A stretch of 64,000 nt of DNA from Phytoseiulus persimilis. Taxonomy: Eukaryota > Arthropoda > Arachnida > Mesostigmata > Phytoseiidae. The DNA lies in assembly GCA_037576195.1 (NCBI GenBank), contig CM075103.1, positions 27,488,723 through 27,552,722 on the forward strand, read 5' to 3'. Shown piece by piece: positions 1 to 12,225 of this stretch; position 1 is the stretch's first letter; each line of letters begins with the position of its first letter. The notes under the pieces were generated by a model, which worked only from the letters and a program-made list of their open reading frames with translations, was not told where the DNA came from and did no database searches. The translations under genes and the position numbers were made by a program.

Positions 1-1948
1 TACACGCCATGATCTGCCGCATGTAGCTTCCGCGCCGCAGGGGACAGCGCTCGACCCCCCGAAGACACGGCTAGATTAGATCAACGAACACAAAATCAAT
101 TATTGCCGATACATTGATGTCTCCTCGCATAACGCAACGTCGTGGTTCCGGTGAGGAAGCCACAGACACGAAATCGAGCTTCGGAGGAGAATCCGCGATC
201 TTTGGGAGTGAACCACAGGCCGCAGAGGAATCTCGCGATACCATGAAACGGAGAAGCGCTCGGGAACCATCGGGACGCGTTGAGCTGGGAGACAAGGACC
301 ACTTCCAGATTTCGTGCACGCAGCCCTGTCGGGGCCCCGCTTCGTCGACGCGGGGAAAAACTGCGGAGAGAACTCAAACCTCAGAACAGCTGATCGATTC
401 CTCCTCTCGAGCCAGGCGTCTCGCTACTTGTTTTGATGCTCCTGCACACGGTCGAGCTTCGATCGGAGAGAATTTTAGATTGAGACCCAGTGAGTCGTAA
501 CACTTATGTTTTCGTCAGCGGAGCAGTCTTCGGGCAGGTCTGACCGTGAACGGAGTGGGGTCGTTCCAAGCCGGTCTCAAAAACATCAACTGGATCGACG
601 CGACGTAGAGACAGGGCAACGGATGGGCCACGCAGGTCCAGGTGACACAGCGATAAGTTTGTGTTGGCTGGATTCTCGCCGCTGTTTCGAGCCAGTCGGA
701 TGGCTACGCAGCGTTGGCCAGCGAACTCCCGGAGGACATCGGCGTACTCTGGTGTCGTCGTCGCCTTCGAAGCCGTCGTTGTCGTTGGATAGAAGAGGAA
801 CAGGACGGAACGCTGCTTCAGCGTGTTCGAAATTAAGTTAAATGATATCCGTCGATGTGTTCTGTCACGTTGTCCTCCTCCATGCCTTAACTGGAGGACC
901 TCATGGGACTCAGTTGGCGGCGTGGTGTGGGGGCCGCTTCAGCTCGAGGGAGTCAGGGGAGGGAACAGATTCGAACAAGAGCTGGTTCTTGGAAGCGATC
1001 CCGGAGAAGGCGCGCGAGCCATCCAGCCCGCGAGCTATCCAACCTACCTCCGCGGTTATGGAGTGCAAAACGCGATCGGTCCATTGGAACACTAAGTACC
1101 TGTGCAAGAGGCCAACCAACAAGAGATTGCGGTCGCTTGCTACCGAGGAAATTCCACGAAGCCGCGATTCGCAATAGAATTTTTATGAGGTCGACGCTCA
1201 TTTCCCGCGATCAAGACACCTGGCTGCCATGGCTCGATTCCTGTTGCGCTGCGGACACGAAAAATGTTGCGTCCGATGACGGAGCTCGCGGGATCGGAAT
1301 CTCCTCGGGAGGCGAGGACTCGGACCGCAGGCCAAGTGAACAGTTTGTCGCCGAAGAATCTCAACGGCCCGCGTCACAGAGTCGTCAACGTCGTCCCGTC
1401 GGAGCTCCCGGACGGAGGCTCGGCGAGGAATTTATCTAAATTTGGAATGGGAGACACCGCCTGGCTTAGAGTCAGGGTTGAGTGGGACAAACAGACCGAC
1501 AGCCAGGAAGGGACCGCGGCGGGGCACGCTCGTTTGTGGAGGTGAGCAGCTAAGGGATTTATATCACTGTGCGCCTCCTCTAACACGAGCACGTGGAGAA
1601 CTGTCACACGGCAGTTCGACTTTCTTGAAACGACGTGGAATACCAACGGCTCACGTTTGCTGCCGCGTTAGTCTTCACGACCCTTCTTGGAATGGGCAGC
1701 CAGTGATCAGCCAGGGGCTCAAAACTCAGAGAGCAGCCGGGCAACCGTTCAGGAATCGCGATCCGTGATGCGATGTAAAAACCGTTGACAGAATCGTCCA
1801 AAACAGTCTCCAGATGTAGCGCTCCAATACCTGATGATTGGATGTATGCAGAAGTGGGTTCAGAGCTCCGCTAGACGTGGGCTGGATCGATGATTTTGTC
1901 TCATGATGAAAGTCCCGCAGTGGGCGTCTGGGGGGGGGGGCGTTGATC

Positions 1949-1994
1949 GCTAAGCGCTGACGCCAGCTCGAAGCTCGAGCGCCAAGCGCTTAGC
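1949..1994. repeat. inverted repeat, 10-bp perfect arms, stem-loop potential
   Basis: GCTAAGCGCT at 1,949-1,958 is mirrored by AGCGCTTAGC at 1,985-1,994. The 26-nt interior can pair further (CGC with GCG) and contains two tandem copies of AGCTCGA. An 11-G run (1,930-1,940) lies just upstream. It could be a degraded transposon end or a structured transcript, and nothing around it decides between these. Confidence 0.7.
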
Positions 1995-3361
1995 AACGAC
2001 TTCGCGCCGAGGGTGACTGACGGAGCCTGAACCGAGATTCTCTCCAAGAGCTGTCGATCTTTCTGTGCCCGTTGCGTAGATCTGATTTGCCGTCAATCAC
2101 TGCCATACTCGAACAACAGCACGATAAGAGTGAGAATGCCCCGAGTATGAAATAGATGTCAAATAGTTACATTCCATCCGTAACCTGTACCAAATCTCAG
2201 GGTCGGCCCGTTCACGTGGTAGAGGTTGGTTCAACCTGTCCCCATCTCGACCGTAAAACGAACCTAGGGACTGCGGATGGCAGAGCAAGCGTTTCATTGC
2301 CAGGTCACACTTCCGGCGAGAAACTTCAAGTAAGGAGAGCGGAGAGAGCTCTGAAATGGCCCGTGAATCCAGGATCAGGCCATGTACTTTCGAATAACGA
2401 AAGATGCGTCCTCGTGGGGCTCTCCTGAGATGAGGTGGACTTGCGTAAAGGCCTCCGTGATGTGGTGGCGCCTCGTTCGACCGGACTCATCAATGCCGGA
2501 TCCCAGCGAGGGCTTTTCGAAGCGGAACGTTCCGGCGCACGTCACTCACACTGAAGCATGTGGCTTGAGCATGAAGCCGAATTCGAGAGTTTCCCTACGT
2601 TGAGCTCGCTGCGGATTCTGTCCCGAAGTACACGTAATCATGCAATTAAGTGAGGAAATTCGTACGTAGCAACTTCAAAAGCTGGGTCGTATCCCCGAAC
2701 AACCGCCGCTGCCGCCACCACGACCGGCACTGCTATCGTAGGCTTTGGACATTAGACGAGCAATAAAGAGTATTAAGTTGCTTTTGTTGCGGAACAGCGA
2801 ATGAATGAGTGAATGAGACTTCGCTTGGTGTGTAGATGAGGGTGAAACTGTGTTTCATGTGAGTGAGTAGTCTGTACTGCAGCCGTCCTCGTACCAAAGA
2901 AAAGAACGAGACCAAGCACGGAGGAAAGCAGAGGCGGAGCGGCTCGCTCTGATCATCCCTTACGAGTCCGGAGAGACCCATCAGTCTCATGGTCGAGCAA
3001 AGTCTTTCTTTGCTTTTCTCATTCCAGATACTGCTCTCGTAGTTCTTTTGCGCCGCCCTTCTGTTGTGAGCAGCGGTGGCTCGCCTGCCTGCCAGCCGTC
3101 TCATTCGTCGGACGGTGGAGTGGCGACGCAAAGAAGGAAAACTTCTTATTTCCGCCAATTTTTCAACCATAGCTCTCGAGGAATTGGCTAGCTCAATCTT
3201 TGCGTCTTCATTTTCATTCGCTCCCCGTACAGACCGATGCGAGGTGAGAGCTCGCGAACCAACCAGTCAAGCCAGGTTGATATTCTCCGAGTTGCCCCTG
3301 ATGAAGAATATTCTAACAGAGGGATGATCCGAGTTCCGAGACACCAGTCATCCTGGAACTC

Positions 3362-3390
3362 GGGGCTTGAGGGAGCTGGGGCTTGAGGGA
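3362..3390. repeat. 13-bp direct repeat, 16-bp period
   Basis: GGGGCTTGAGGGA occurs twice with only GCT between the copies. It is a small local duplication with no sign of function. Confidence 0.8.
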
Positions 3391-6300
3391 CCTTCTTGGA
3401 CTTCTGCCGAACGGATGAAGATCAGGCTCGCTCAGTGCTGACCAAAAACAGACAAACTTTGTGGACAGCTGTTAGGGAGCTGGCGGCATGTTTTCTCTTT
3501 CGCTCTCCCCTCGCAAACATGCATGTTGGTACGGATGCCCATGCTTGTCTTCCGTTGAGAGTTGAGCTCATGGACGTCACGATAGCTTTGGACAACCTAA
3601 TGAATGATTGGGTTACGCCTCTCACGCTCTCTGTTCGCTCCCAGTTCTGTTCTTCGCTCGAATATAGTTTCAATGGACCGCACATGAACGCCACGCGCTC
3701 GACATTTCCGCGCTATTTCCTAGACCCTTCCTTCACGACAGATTCCAAGCCTTGCTCTGCGTCGCCCTCCTGTTGTCGAACCTCTAAATTTCCTCATCTG
3801 AATAGAATCGAACGTCTCCGGCCTGATCGATCGATGCTCCTGCGCAGGCCTCACAGACCAATGAGAACACAACGAAGCAACGGTTTTCACTCCGGTCGTT
3901 TCGTTTTTCGCGTGGTTTCACGTCATCGGCCCCTCATCTTCACGTTTGGTTTCCAGAGTCGCATTTAAGGTGCGGAGTGCAGCGCAAATAGTTTTGCTCG
4001 CCAATGGCGTCGAGTAACAATGAACGAGAGAGAAATGGCTGCCGAAAAACAGCCGGCAATCCGAAGGTAGAACCAAAGCCACCGACGGGCTTCAGAGAGA
4101 ACCGTCCTCGCAGAGACCCCGGGCGGGGGAGAAGGGATAGCGTTCGCGGGGCTGCTTTTAACAGAGTCTTGGGGGCTCATGGAGTTGCACGGAGGGGCGT
4201 CATGCGGGCAGAGGGAGCGAAGCTCAGGGGAGACTCTGGAGGGTTTTGGAGACGCTTGTCAAGGAGTCGGTCGATTTAGGCCTGAATCAAAAACTTGTTC
4301 AACACCCCCGCATCGCGCTCGTTCACTCTCTCCGCCTCGTGCACAATAAAGGGGTATCAGCCGCAAAGTCGGGCATAAAGTTTGTCGGCTGGCTGTTGGT
4401 TGAGTGGGTGGCGGGCTAATTCGCGATACAGAGAAGAGTTGTTCCCAAAAATAATGCAATATTCACAGCGGCTATGGCTAGCTCATCGCGCTTGCGACTT
4501 CCGTGCGTGTGTGCGTGCGCACTTGCTTGCGAAAATATGACAAATATGAATAATATATCAAATTATATTTCCTACGACTACGTCAGCCATCCGCCAGTCA
4601 GGCGAGCGGGCAGGCAGGCAGGCAAACGAGCCAGATATGAGCGAATGACATTAATGGCGCCATGGAGGCTGCGGGAGTCTTATGCAGACAACGGGCTAGA
4701 TATTATATTAGCTGCTCAAAGGCTTCAGGCTTTCTGCCGCAACCGAAGACGAGGCCAGCCGAGAAGGCACCGTGCTCCACCAAGTGTTGAATGCTCACCA
4801 ATGTTTGCGGGACCTTCCCCACTCAGTGTTCATGTGCGGTGTCCGCCGCTGAGCTGGTGTGGCCAACCGACAGATGCATGCTGTGACGAATCCACGACTT
4901 TGCCGGAAGGTCGCCGAAATCTTGATTCCTGACTTCAATTCACGGAATCCAACCAGGACGGGTGACATCGATCGATGAAGATTCAACAACGAGACGGCCA
5001 AGTTTTTTTTTCTTTGTTAGAAACTGTATCCCGCAACTGATTTCAACGCTCGAGACCAACGCAGCGTCTTGCGGGGGTGGAGGGATCTATCCCGCGGAGG
5101 AAGGAATTCGAACGTGAATGCGTCACGAATATGATGCTGGCTTCGTTTCGCTAGAAGCTTCAGGACCGTCATGCTCAACACTAACAGCAGGGTTCGCAAT
5201 CAGGTTTGTGTTGCGCAGGATTTTTCGGGATTAGTTTTCGATCAGCTCGTTATGGTGTTCTTTCGAGGAATCGAAGTTTTGTGTCAAACAGGGGACGGAA
5301 ACAGCGGAGGCGCGGCGAGCGAGGAGCGAACTGACTGTAGAAATCACGAACGAGCGATTATTGTTATGGTCTTGGTTGTTAGTTGAGAGGTTCAAGTCTC
5401 AGACGTGCGGGTCGGGACACACGGCCGAGATTTTCTTGAAAAGTGCGCCCAATTACGATTTTTTGCGAGCTAACGATGTTTACGAATCCTAAAGTGTTTC
5501 AGTGGGCCCTAAGTGCTGCGCCGAACTCTCCCGCAGCCAGCCACTAACAGCTTTGCCTTTCAGACCGCGCTCGTCCGGAATCCCCCACCCACCCGTCCGT
5601 CCGCCTTGGTCGCGCTTTTCGTGTCGTCCTTGGCGCCGTAACAACACAGCTAACTCTCGAGTGAGTCGAGAAATGGCGCCACGTAAAGATGGGAAGTCCG
5701 GGGAGGAGCATCGGCGCGTTTCTGCCCCCCTCTTCTCTGCGCCGCGGCTGCCGCAGGAAAACGGTTCGGAATCGAAAAGGCGGCCCACAGCTCTTGCGCG
5801 TTCTTCCGAAGATGCCTCCTCATGCCGAGAAGTATTGAGACCAGGTTCTCTCATACTTGAGCTTCGTAACGATTTCTTCCCCAGAGCAGAACACGCCTCG
5901 AGCGCCTGCTCACTGACGCTGAATCGCGAGCCCCCTTCTCCTCAGCCCACTTTGTTCGCTCTGTCGAAAACCGTTTGAGAAGCTGCATGCGGATGCCGAG
6001 AAGCAAAGCGAGAGCCGAGCGCGTCTCTCCTGTCGTTCGATTTTCCGATGCAAGCCGAGACATCAGGTGCGAACGGTTTGGCAACAACAGCGGAGCACCG
6101 CCGATTGGAACGCTTCTTCAGAGAACCGCTCGAAATAATGGTCGAGTTGAGGGATGGATGATTCGCCGGCCCGCTATTCATCGCCATCAGTTCATCGAGA
6201 GCCTGGAATCCATCGGAAGGCTTGAAGTTTGGAGGAAGTGGACTCAAGCTGGACACGGATATTTTCCTCGGATTGCTGACTCGGGGCATGAAGCCGCCAT

Positions 6301-8694
6301 TCTCGAAAGTCGGAACAATTCTATCAAGATTCTGGTCGACGCGTGCTTCGCTTCGGCTGCTTCACCGGAGCCCGCCGACAACAACTCTGTTCTCGGGTCG
6401 GAGAAAGCTTTAGTCTCATCGTCCCTTGTCATCTTCGGCGTGTCTCTCCCAAATCACAGGAGAGCCACGTCAAAACGAGCGCGATTCTGCGCGGGCGCAG
6501 CATTTTACTTCGAGGACGAGGAGCGAGTGCTCTGCGATCTTATTCGCTCCTCCTCTGGTAGACGTCTCTTTACAGGAGTGCAAACGGATGTGAAACACGG
6601 GGAGGAACACCGCAGACGATGGAACGAACTCGGTAACGGACGACGATATCGGCGAAGGAAATCAAGGGAATCTGGGAGGAAATCTGGTGAATGGAAAGAT
6701 GACTCGGAATGCAGTGTTCGGAAATCGGAGACAGCTCGGAAGCGGGCTGGAGCAGGAATCCGACAGAAGAGGGAACAAGATGAATATGCAGAAACTACGT
6801 CGAGGCAACGAAGGGCAGATTCGAGTGAGACGCACGAGAAACGAAGGAAAGGTTTTTAAAATATTCCCTCGCTTCTTCCCTCTCACGTCTTCGATTCTTC
6901 GTCATAATAAAAAGCAATAACAGCGCCTGTCGATATTTTCGTCTTTTCTCCTCCTCGCCGCTGCCGTCCTCCGCGTGCTCCTCATTTTTCGACTCCTCAT
7001 TTTATCGACTTAATGAGTTTCACTTTTTTCTCGGTTGCCACACGCGCAGCCATCCCCAGATCTTCCCCCGACGGTTCCCCCAAACTTCTCTTTTCTGTCT
7101 GCGAATTCTACCCTTTCATTATCCTTTTCCTCGATGTTCTCCTCCGATATCCTTCGCTCCGCCGTTCTCTCCAGGACCCTCATTCTTTATTCCTTCACCT
7201 GGCTGACGTCATCGATCGCCGAACGGAACGGAAGAAATCTGGTTTGCGGCGCTTGAGTGAACCGGGAGGAATCCAGATTGGATTCCAGTCCATGATTCAT
7301 GTAGCGGCAATCATTCACGATTTTCGAGTCGCGCTGTACTCTCCGACGCCGAGAGCGGAATCGAGCTGAGGATTGTTCGGTTGATTCCGAGGAGTCGCCG
7401 AACGGAAAATCGGTCACATTAGTTTGACGTCCCCGACGATCCTTTGACTCTCAAGCGGCGAGGAATGAATAATTTCGACTTTGAGGTTCGGCTCGTAGTT
7501 CCCCGCTTCGTGGATCTGAGCATCCTGATCTGAGTTTTCAGCAGGAGCGACATCGTCTGCATCCGGGGAATGACCCTGGCTCCAACCATTTTCGATACTC
7601 ATGTGGAGCTCAGCTTATGAAGTCGAGAGGTGGTTTTTCATCTGCTCACCATGGAGGAGCGAGAAGTTCCAAGAGACGCGGGGAACTCGCTTTCGAGAAA
7701 GAACCGAAATCTCGTAACCTTGGATATAAATCCACGAAGTCCAATCTCTTAGGGTTAGCTGATCTCGAAGCTTGCAATTGGAGTTCTTGGGAGGGAGAAG
7801 GCGCAAAACGCGCGGCTGACTCCCCCTGAAGTTCACTCACGACACGACTTTCCCGAGAGCAGAGGCTCCCGTTCTGGTGCTGAAAACAACACAGACTTCG
7901 GTTTGAACCGCTGTGCTTACAGATAGGGTTGAATAACAAAAATAATTATGTAGTTTTTGTTCTCCGAAATCGCCTCACAGTTCCCGGAGTGGAGCCATTA
8001 TCGATGAAGAAGGGCCGGGCGGTGGAATCCGAACTCGAGGAATCAAACGCGGGGCCGTGGTCGATCGACCCGACTACGAACAAGCTCCTCTGAAGTCCTA
8101 GCGCGTGGGTCTGATGCTCGCAGATCTTCCTAAAATCTCTCCGCAAGGGCCTCGAAGAGACCTCCTCATGACCTATGGCGCTGCGAGAAAATCCACCGTC
8201 ATTTGTGTGGAGAGGAAGTTATTCCCGCTTTCTGAGCGATAACGATCGATCCAAGTGCAAGGGCTCCGACTTCCCGCACGAGAGGGCGTCGAGGTGCCTG
8301 CGGTACCGCATGCAAATCCGCACGTTCCGTGCAGACCGCTCTGTCCACTCGGCCATATCGTCGACGTGCTCGCCGTCACGGGAGTCCTGAAATGTAGCCT
8401 GGAGGAATAGGAGTCCTCGCCGTCGTTATTATTTCTCTCGTTTCGCCTCCTTCCGACTTAGAGGCAAGCGAGTCAGCAACGAGTCGTCTTTTTTCGCTGT
8501 TGCTGGTGCCGCTACTCATTTCTCTCGCCGGCGTTGCTGCTAGGAGCAGCAACTTATCAGTAATCCAACACTGCTCACTTGTGTGTGGCAGCAGCGCAGA
8601 AAGAAAAGAAAGCAAGCGAAGAACTGGAAGCGGCGAAGGCAGTGGTGGAAGCTCGGGGCGGTGAGAGGAAAGCGAAGTGAAGGCTGACTCCTCG

Positions 8695-8721
8695 TCGGTC
8701 GGTCGGTCGGTCGGTCGGTCG
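8695..8721. repeat. (TCGG)n tetranucleotide microsatellite
   Basis: There are nearly seven uninterrupted TCGG units. The same motif recurs in other repeat clusters of this window. Confidence 0.97.
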
Positions 8722-8759
8722 TCGGGATACTAAGCACATAGATAATATATGGCCTTTCC

Positions 8760-8900
8760 CCAACTACCCCCGGCTACTCGACGTTTCCCCGACTCCGCAC
8801 CCCCGATCTCGCTCGGCTGCCGAGCCGCACTCGGCCCGACCGGGTGGGCAGGCAGGCATATATAACGCTGCCGCCGCCGCCACCACCACCACCGCCACTA
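8760..8900 (+). promoter_or_regulatory. GC-rich, CpG-rich block ending in TATATAA, promoter-like
   Basis: A C-rich, CpG-dense stretch (8,761-8,850) leads into GGCAGGCAGGCA and a TATATAA box at 8,859-8,865. A CCG/CCA triplet repeat follows immediately. The arrangement resembles a core promoter, but no downstream coding sequence is supported. Confidence 0.18.
8871..8897. repeat. CCG/CCA triplet repeat
   Basis: A run of CCG units passes into CCA units directly after the TATATAA box at 8,859. Confidence 0.9.
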
Positions 8901-11241
8901 CTCGTAGAAGAAGAAGAGAGACCCACTCATAAATATATTTTGATGAAAAATTACCACTGTTGCTTTGTGGCTATAGATGTTGCCTTAGCTTCGATGGCAG
9001 CCTCCCGAGCTTCTGATACCCACTCGTTGCCAACGAACCAACACCACGGTTGGTTGATACAGCTCTGCCCCCGAGCGGGCAGGGGGCGGAGGGAGGTTCG
9101 GTCAGCGTCAAGCCATCGGAGATATCGGAGACGGCACGAAGGGCTTGAAGAGAGGCACGAGGGAATGCGTTCAAAATGGTGACGGGCTCAAGGGACCCAG
9201 GCTGGACCCTCGGTGGCCTGTGCCCGAGGGTGTAGACGGCGCAGCCCCTTCTTGCGCCACCTTCTGTCCCTGGCAAATGGAATCATCTTCCGTGCTTCCA
9301 CCTGCAACCGTGTTTTTGTGGTGGTTTCGGCTTGTCGTTGTACATCGAGTACACGCACGATAGCAGCGAGGATATTCAGTGCGATCAGCCTGCTCTGTTA
9401 GCTCCCATGCAACAAGGGTTTTTCAACCCTTTCCGATAGCCCAGTCTCGATTGTCAGCTTTGAGAGCTGATTGAAGCGTCGTCCCGGCGGTCCCGGGAGT
9501 CAACCTCATATCAGGCTTTGGCTCTTGGAGGCGAATGAGTTTCCGGTTCTCAGCCGCTGTTCCGGACCCGAATCTGGGCGAAACAAAAGCAGAGGAATGA
9601 CCCCGATGAGAGGGGAAGGAGGGAGCGTCCATTGAAAAACAGCCTTTCTCTGCGCCGTCTCTTCACACCATGAGCCGTCCTGTTATTGAGATTTGTTAAA
9701 CGACATGAACAGATATTCGGAATTCATGACAAGCATTTATCACGTGACATCCGAGGGGAGCGTTTTCGTCCGCTTTCGCCTTCTTCTGGTACTTCGACTC
9801 CACGGTCAACGTTCACTTCTCGGATCTGAATGGTTTACGAATGGTTTTTCATAGTCGTGTGAATCTCATGACAATCCGCGTCATCTTCACCGAACGTTCC
9901 CTCGAAAGAACATCACTCAGCAACGGCGGTCCTGCGAGTGCTTTTAGGCGGATGTGGCCATCTCAATATGTTCGAGGATTCTCGTAATTTTTAAGATCTA
10001 TTCCGAGGAGAGTCTGAACAGGTTTCGAGTGTTACCGCTTGATCAGTTCAATCGACTCTTCCACTCATTTTCCAGTCGCGAGTTCTCTTTTCCGTATTGA
10101 TCCTCTGATTCATCGCCGGACGACTTCCGAGGAAGTTTGTGCAACTTCTGCTCAACTGAGGAAATCGGTTTGACGGCAGCTTTGAAGTCTCGAGAATTAA
10201 GTGATGTTAGTCCATCCCAGCTTCAGTCATTTGCCTCAACCGTTCCCACTCCGAGACTTGCAACGGGAACTCCATTCAGAATCTTCTCTGGCCATTTTGA
10301 GCCCCGTGTTTGGGATTCGAAGCGCGGACTGGGACCCTCGTTATTCGCTTCCGCATCAGAACTTAACCGCTCCTCTCCACTGGAGCATCTGCGTCGAGAG
10401 ATGAGCAACTATGTCGTTCATCAAAGTTTCCCTATGATGTCGGTGCATCTAAACCTGCACGAAGGATGCACGTGTTGAAGGAACAGGGTTGGACCAGATT
10501 CGACAACGAGGACCCTCGACGGTTCACGCGATGTGTGGACTGTAGAATATTCAATCCGAAAAGATGACAGGCGCTCCAAGCTCGCAGCAAAAAAAATCGA
10601 GATCGACTCGATCTCCGCGGCCCGGTTTCGAGTTGAATTCTGTACTACATTTGTGATGCAAAGTTCGATCCGTGTGATAGCCGATGGCCGGCTCGCCGCT
10701 TGCATCGGAAATATTCGTTAATTTTACTTTTCTTGATTTATTCCTCGTTCGTACGCCTGGTCGGTTCGTTGCCGCTCTGACAGATGGCTGCTTCGTGGTG
10801 AATCCCCGCTGAGTAGTGCCAGCATCCCAGACAGCGAACGTCAAGCGTCTAGCGTGATGCACTGCCGTGAGCTGGATTCCAACAGCTATGATCCATTGAG
10901 CCGAGGGTATTAGTCTCTTGTCATGACTTAATTCAAGCCCGGATCACGCCTGAGTATTCGGTGCCGAACCGAGAGAAAGCAAGACGAAAAAACGAAGCCA
11001 CAGCACGAGCCCGATCACAGCTCGAAGAGAACAACATTTCGAAGCTTCGAACACCGAATGCGCACGTACAGAGTCAAGCAGCTCTCGTCGTCTTGTCCCG
11101 GAATGCCCCAAGATACTTCCCGGGAAGCGTGACGGACTTCGCTCGGGGTGAGGGACTCCTATCCAGGTGAGAGGTTCCGTCGACTCAGGTGGACCCAGAA
11201 ACTAGTAACATGGATCACCGACAGGAATGAATGTCCGCTAA

Positions 11242-11259
11242 CCCCCCCCCCCCCCCCCC
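11242..11259. repeat. poly-C run, 18 bases
   Basis: This is an uninterrupted C tract, the longest of the mononucleotide C/G runs in the window. Its length is prone to sequencing error. Confidence 0.95.
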
Positions 11260-11622
11260 ATTCATCACGCTCATTGCCGCCCCGGCCATTCCACGGAGGG
11301 AAAGCGCAGGAGGATGAATAAGAATAATGAGTGCGTTCAAGGACTGCCCGAGACGATCGGCATTGTGATCGAAACAGGGATCGATCGTCTGAGATCCTGC
11401 AGTTGGGGCCAATCGAGAAGCGCAAGGTGGCCACAAAGAAAGCGAGGAGGATGAACATGCAAATGTACACGCTCTTCTGGCCGCACTATTCGTCGTGGCA
11501 GGGGGCCATCGGGAACACCGTCAATGCGTGAACTTTTCGATGAATTCCTCGTCCGAGATTCGAGATCCGGGGAAATTCCCAATCACTTCTCCTGGAAGAG
11601 AGACGAGGAAGTAGACGCCTCT

Positions 11623-11650
11623 CGTTAGGCCAATTATAATTGGCCTAACG
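11623..11650. repeat. perfect 28-bp palindrome
   Basis: The left arm CGTTAGGCCAATTA is followed directly by its exact reverse complement, with no spacer. An uninterrupted 28-bp palindrome is very unlikely by chance in a window of this size. It may be a cruciform-forming site, the fused ends of a short inverted-repeat element, or a large dimeric protein site. Confidence 0.9.
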
Positions 11651-11699
11651 GGTTATTCTTAAGGCCTGCGACGGATATCGAGCAAACTGGTTACCCACG

Positions 11700-11719
11700 C
11701 CTGGCGTAACTAGGCCAGG
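11700..11719. repeat. small inverted repeat next to the 28-bp palindrome
   Basis: CCTGGC and GCCAGG form 6-bp arms around an 8-nt loop, 50 bp from the long palindrome. On its own this would not be notable. Confidence 0.5.
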
Positions 11720-12198
11720 GTTCCAAGTACCAGGAACGTCTATACTCGCAGATGGGCAGTTCATGTGAGACCTGACCAAACCCTGTACATGACACTTCTA
11801 TCTCGGAGAAAAGCCGGCAGGCACGACCGAACACTTCGTTAATTTATGACCTGCCCGTTCCCTTTGAGCTCTAATCCAACACGTGATAATTATTTCTGCT
11901 CGTTCCATGCTCATACGCGCGGACTTCTTCCCGTCGATTGAGACGGGAGAAAACCTCTACAGGCCTAGACCCTCCGCTCGAGAATGGAGCAAACTGGATC
12001 GAACGACCTGTGTAACGGACGGGGAGAAGAGGAGACAAGCTGTTTTAGGCATTGTAGCATGGGATAGTTTCGGTTGATTTGATGCGGAGTTTCCAGGAGT
12101 CGTGAGTGTGCTGTGTAGGAAACACCAATGATGTCGCCGAACCTTGAGCCAGCTTTCATCAGGGGTGGATGTCGCTGAGCAGGTGAGATGTTATGAGA

Positions 12199-12225
12199 CT
12201 GTGGTACAACCGTCGTGTACCACAG
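12199..12225. repeat. hairpin with 10-bp perfect stem and 7-nt loop
   Basis: CTGTGGTACA (12,199-12,208) and TGTACCACAG (12,216-12,225) are exact reverse complements separated by ACCGTCG. The tight loop gives a stable stem on either strand. No microRNA or tRNA signature surrounds it, and the stem is too short for a typical pre-miRNA. Confidence 0.85.

Larger units (their letters stand above)
1..8694. other. no supported gene
   Basis: Both strands carry open frames up to 294 codons (5,975-6,859, plus strand), but none has a recognisable domain. The long frame is an Arg/Ser-rich jumble expected from purine-rich GA/CGA sequence. The stretch holds the hairpin at 1,949 and the 13-bp repeat at 3,362. 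A GCAG tract lies near 4,610. Confidence 0.6.

Noticed and set aside
5975..6859. 294-codon plus-strand ORF as a gene
   Set aside because: It is a low-information Arg/Glu/Ser-rich sequence from purine-rich DNA with no family motif.
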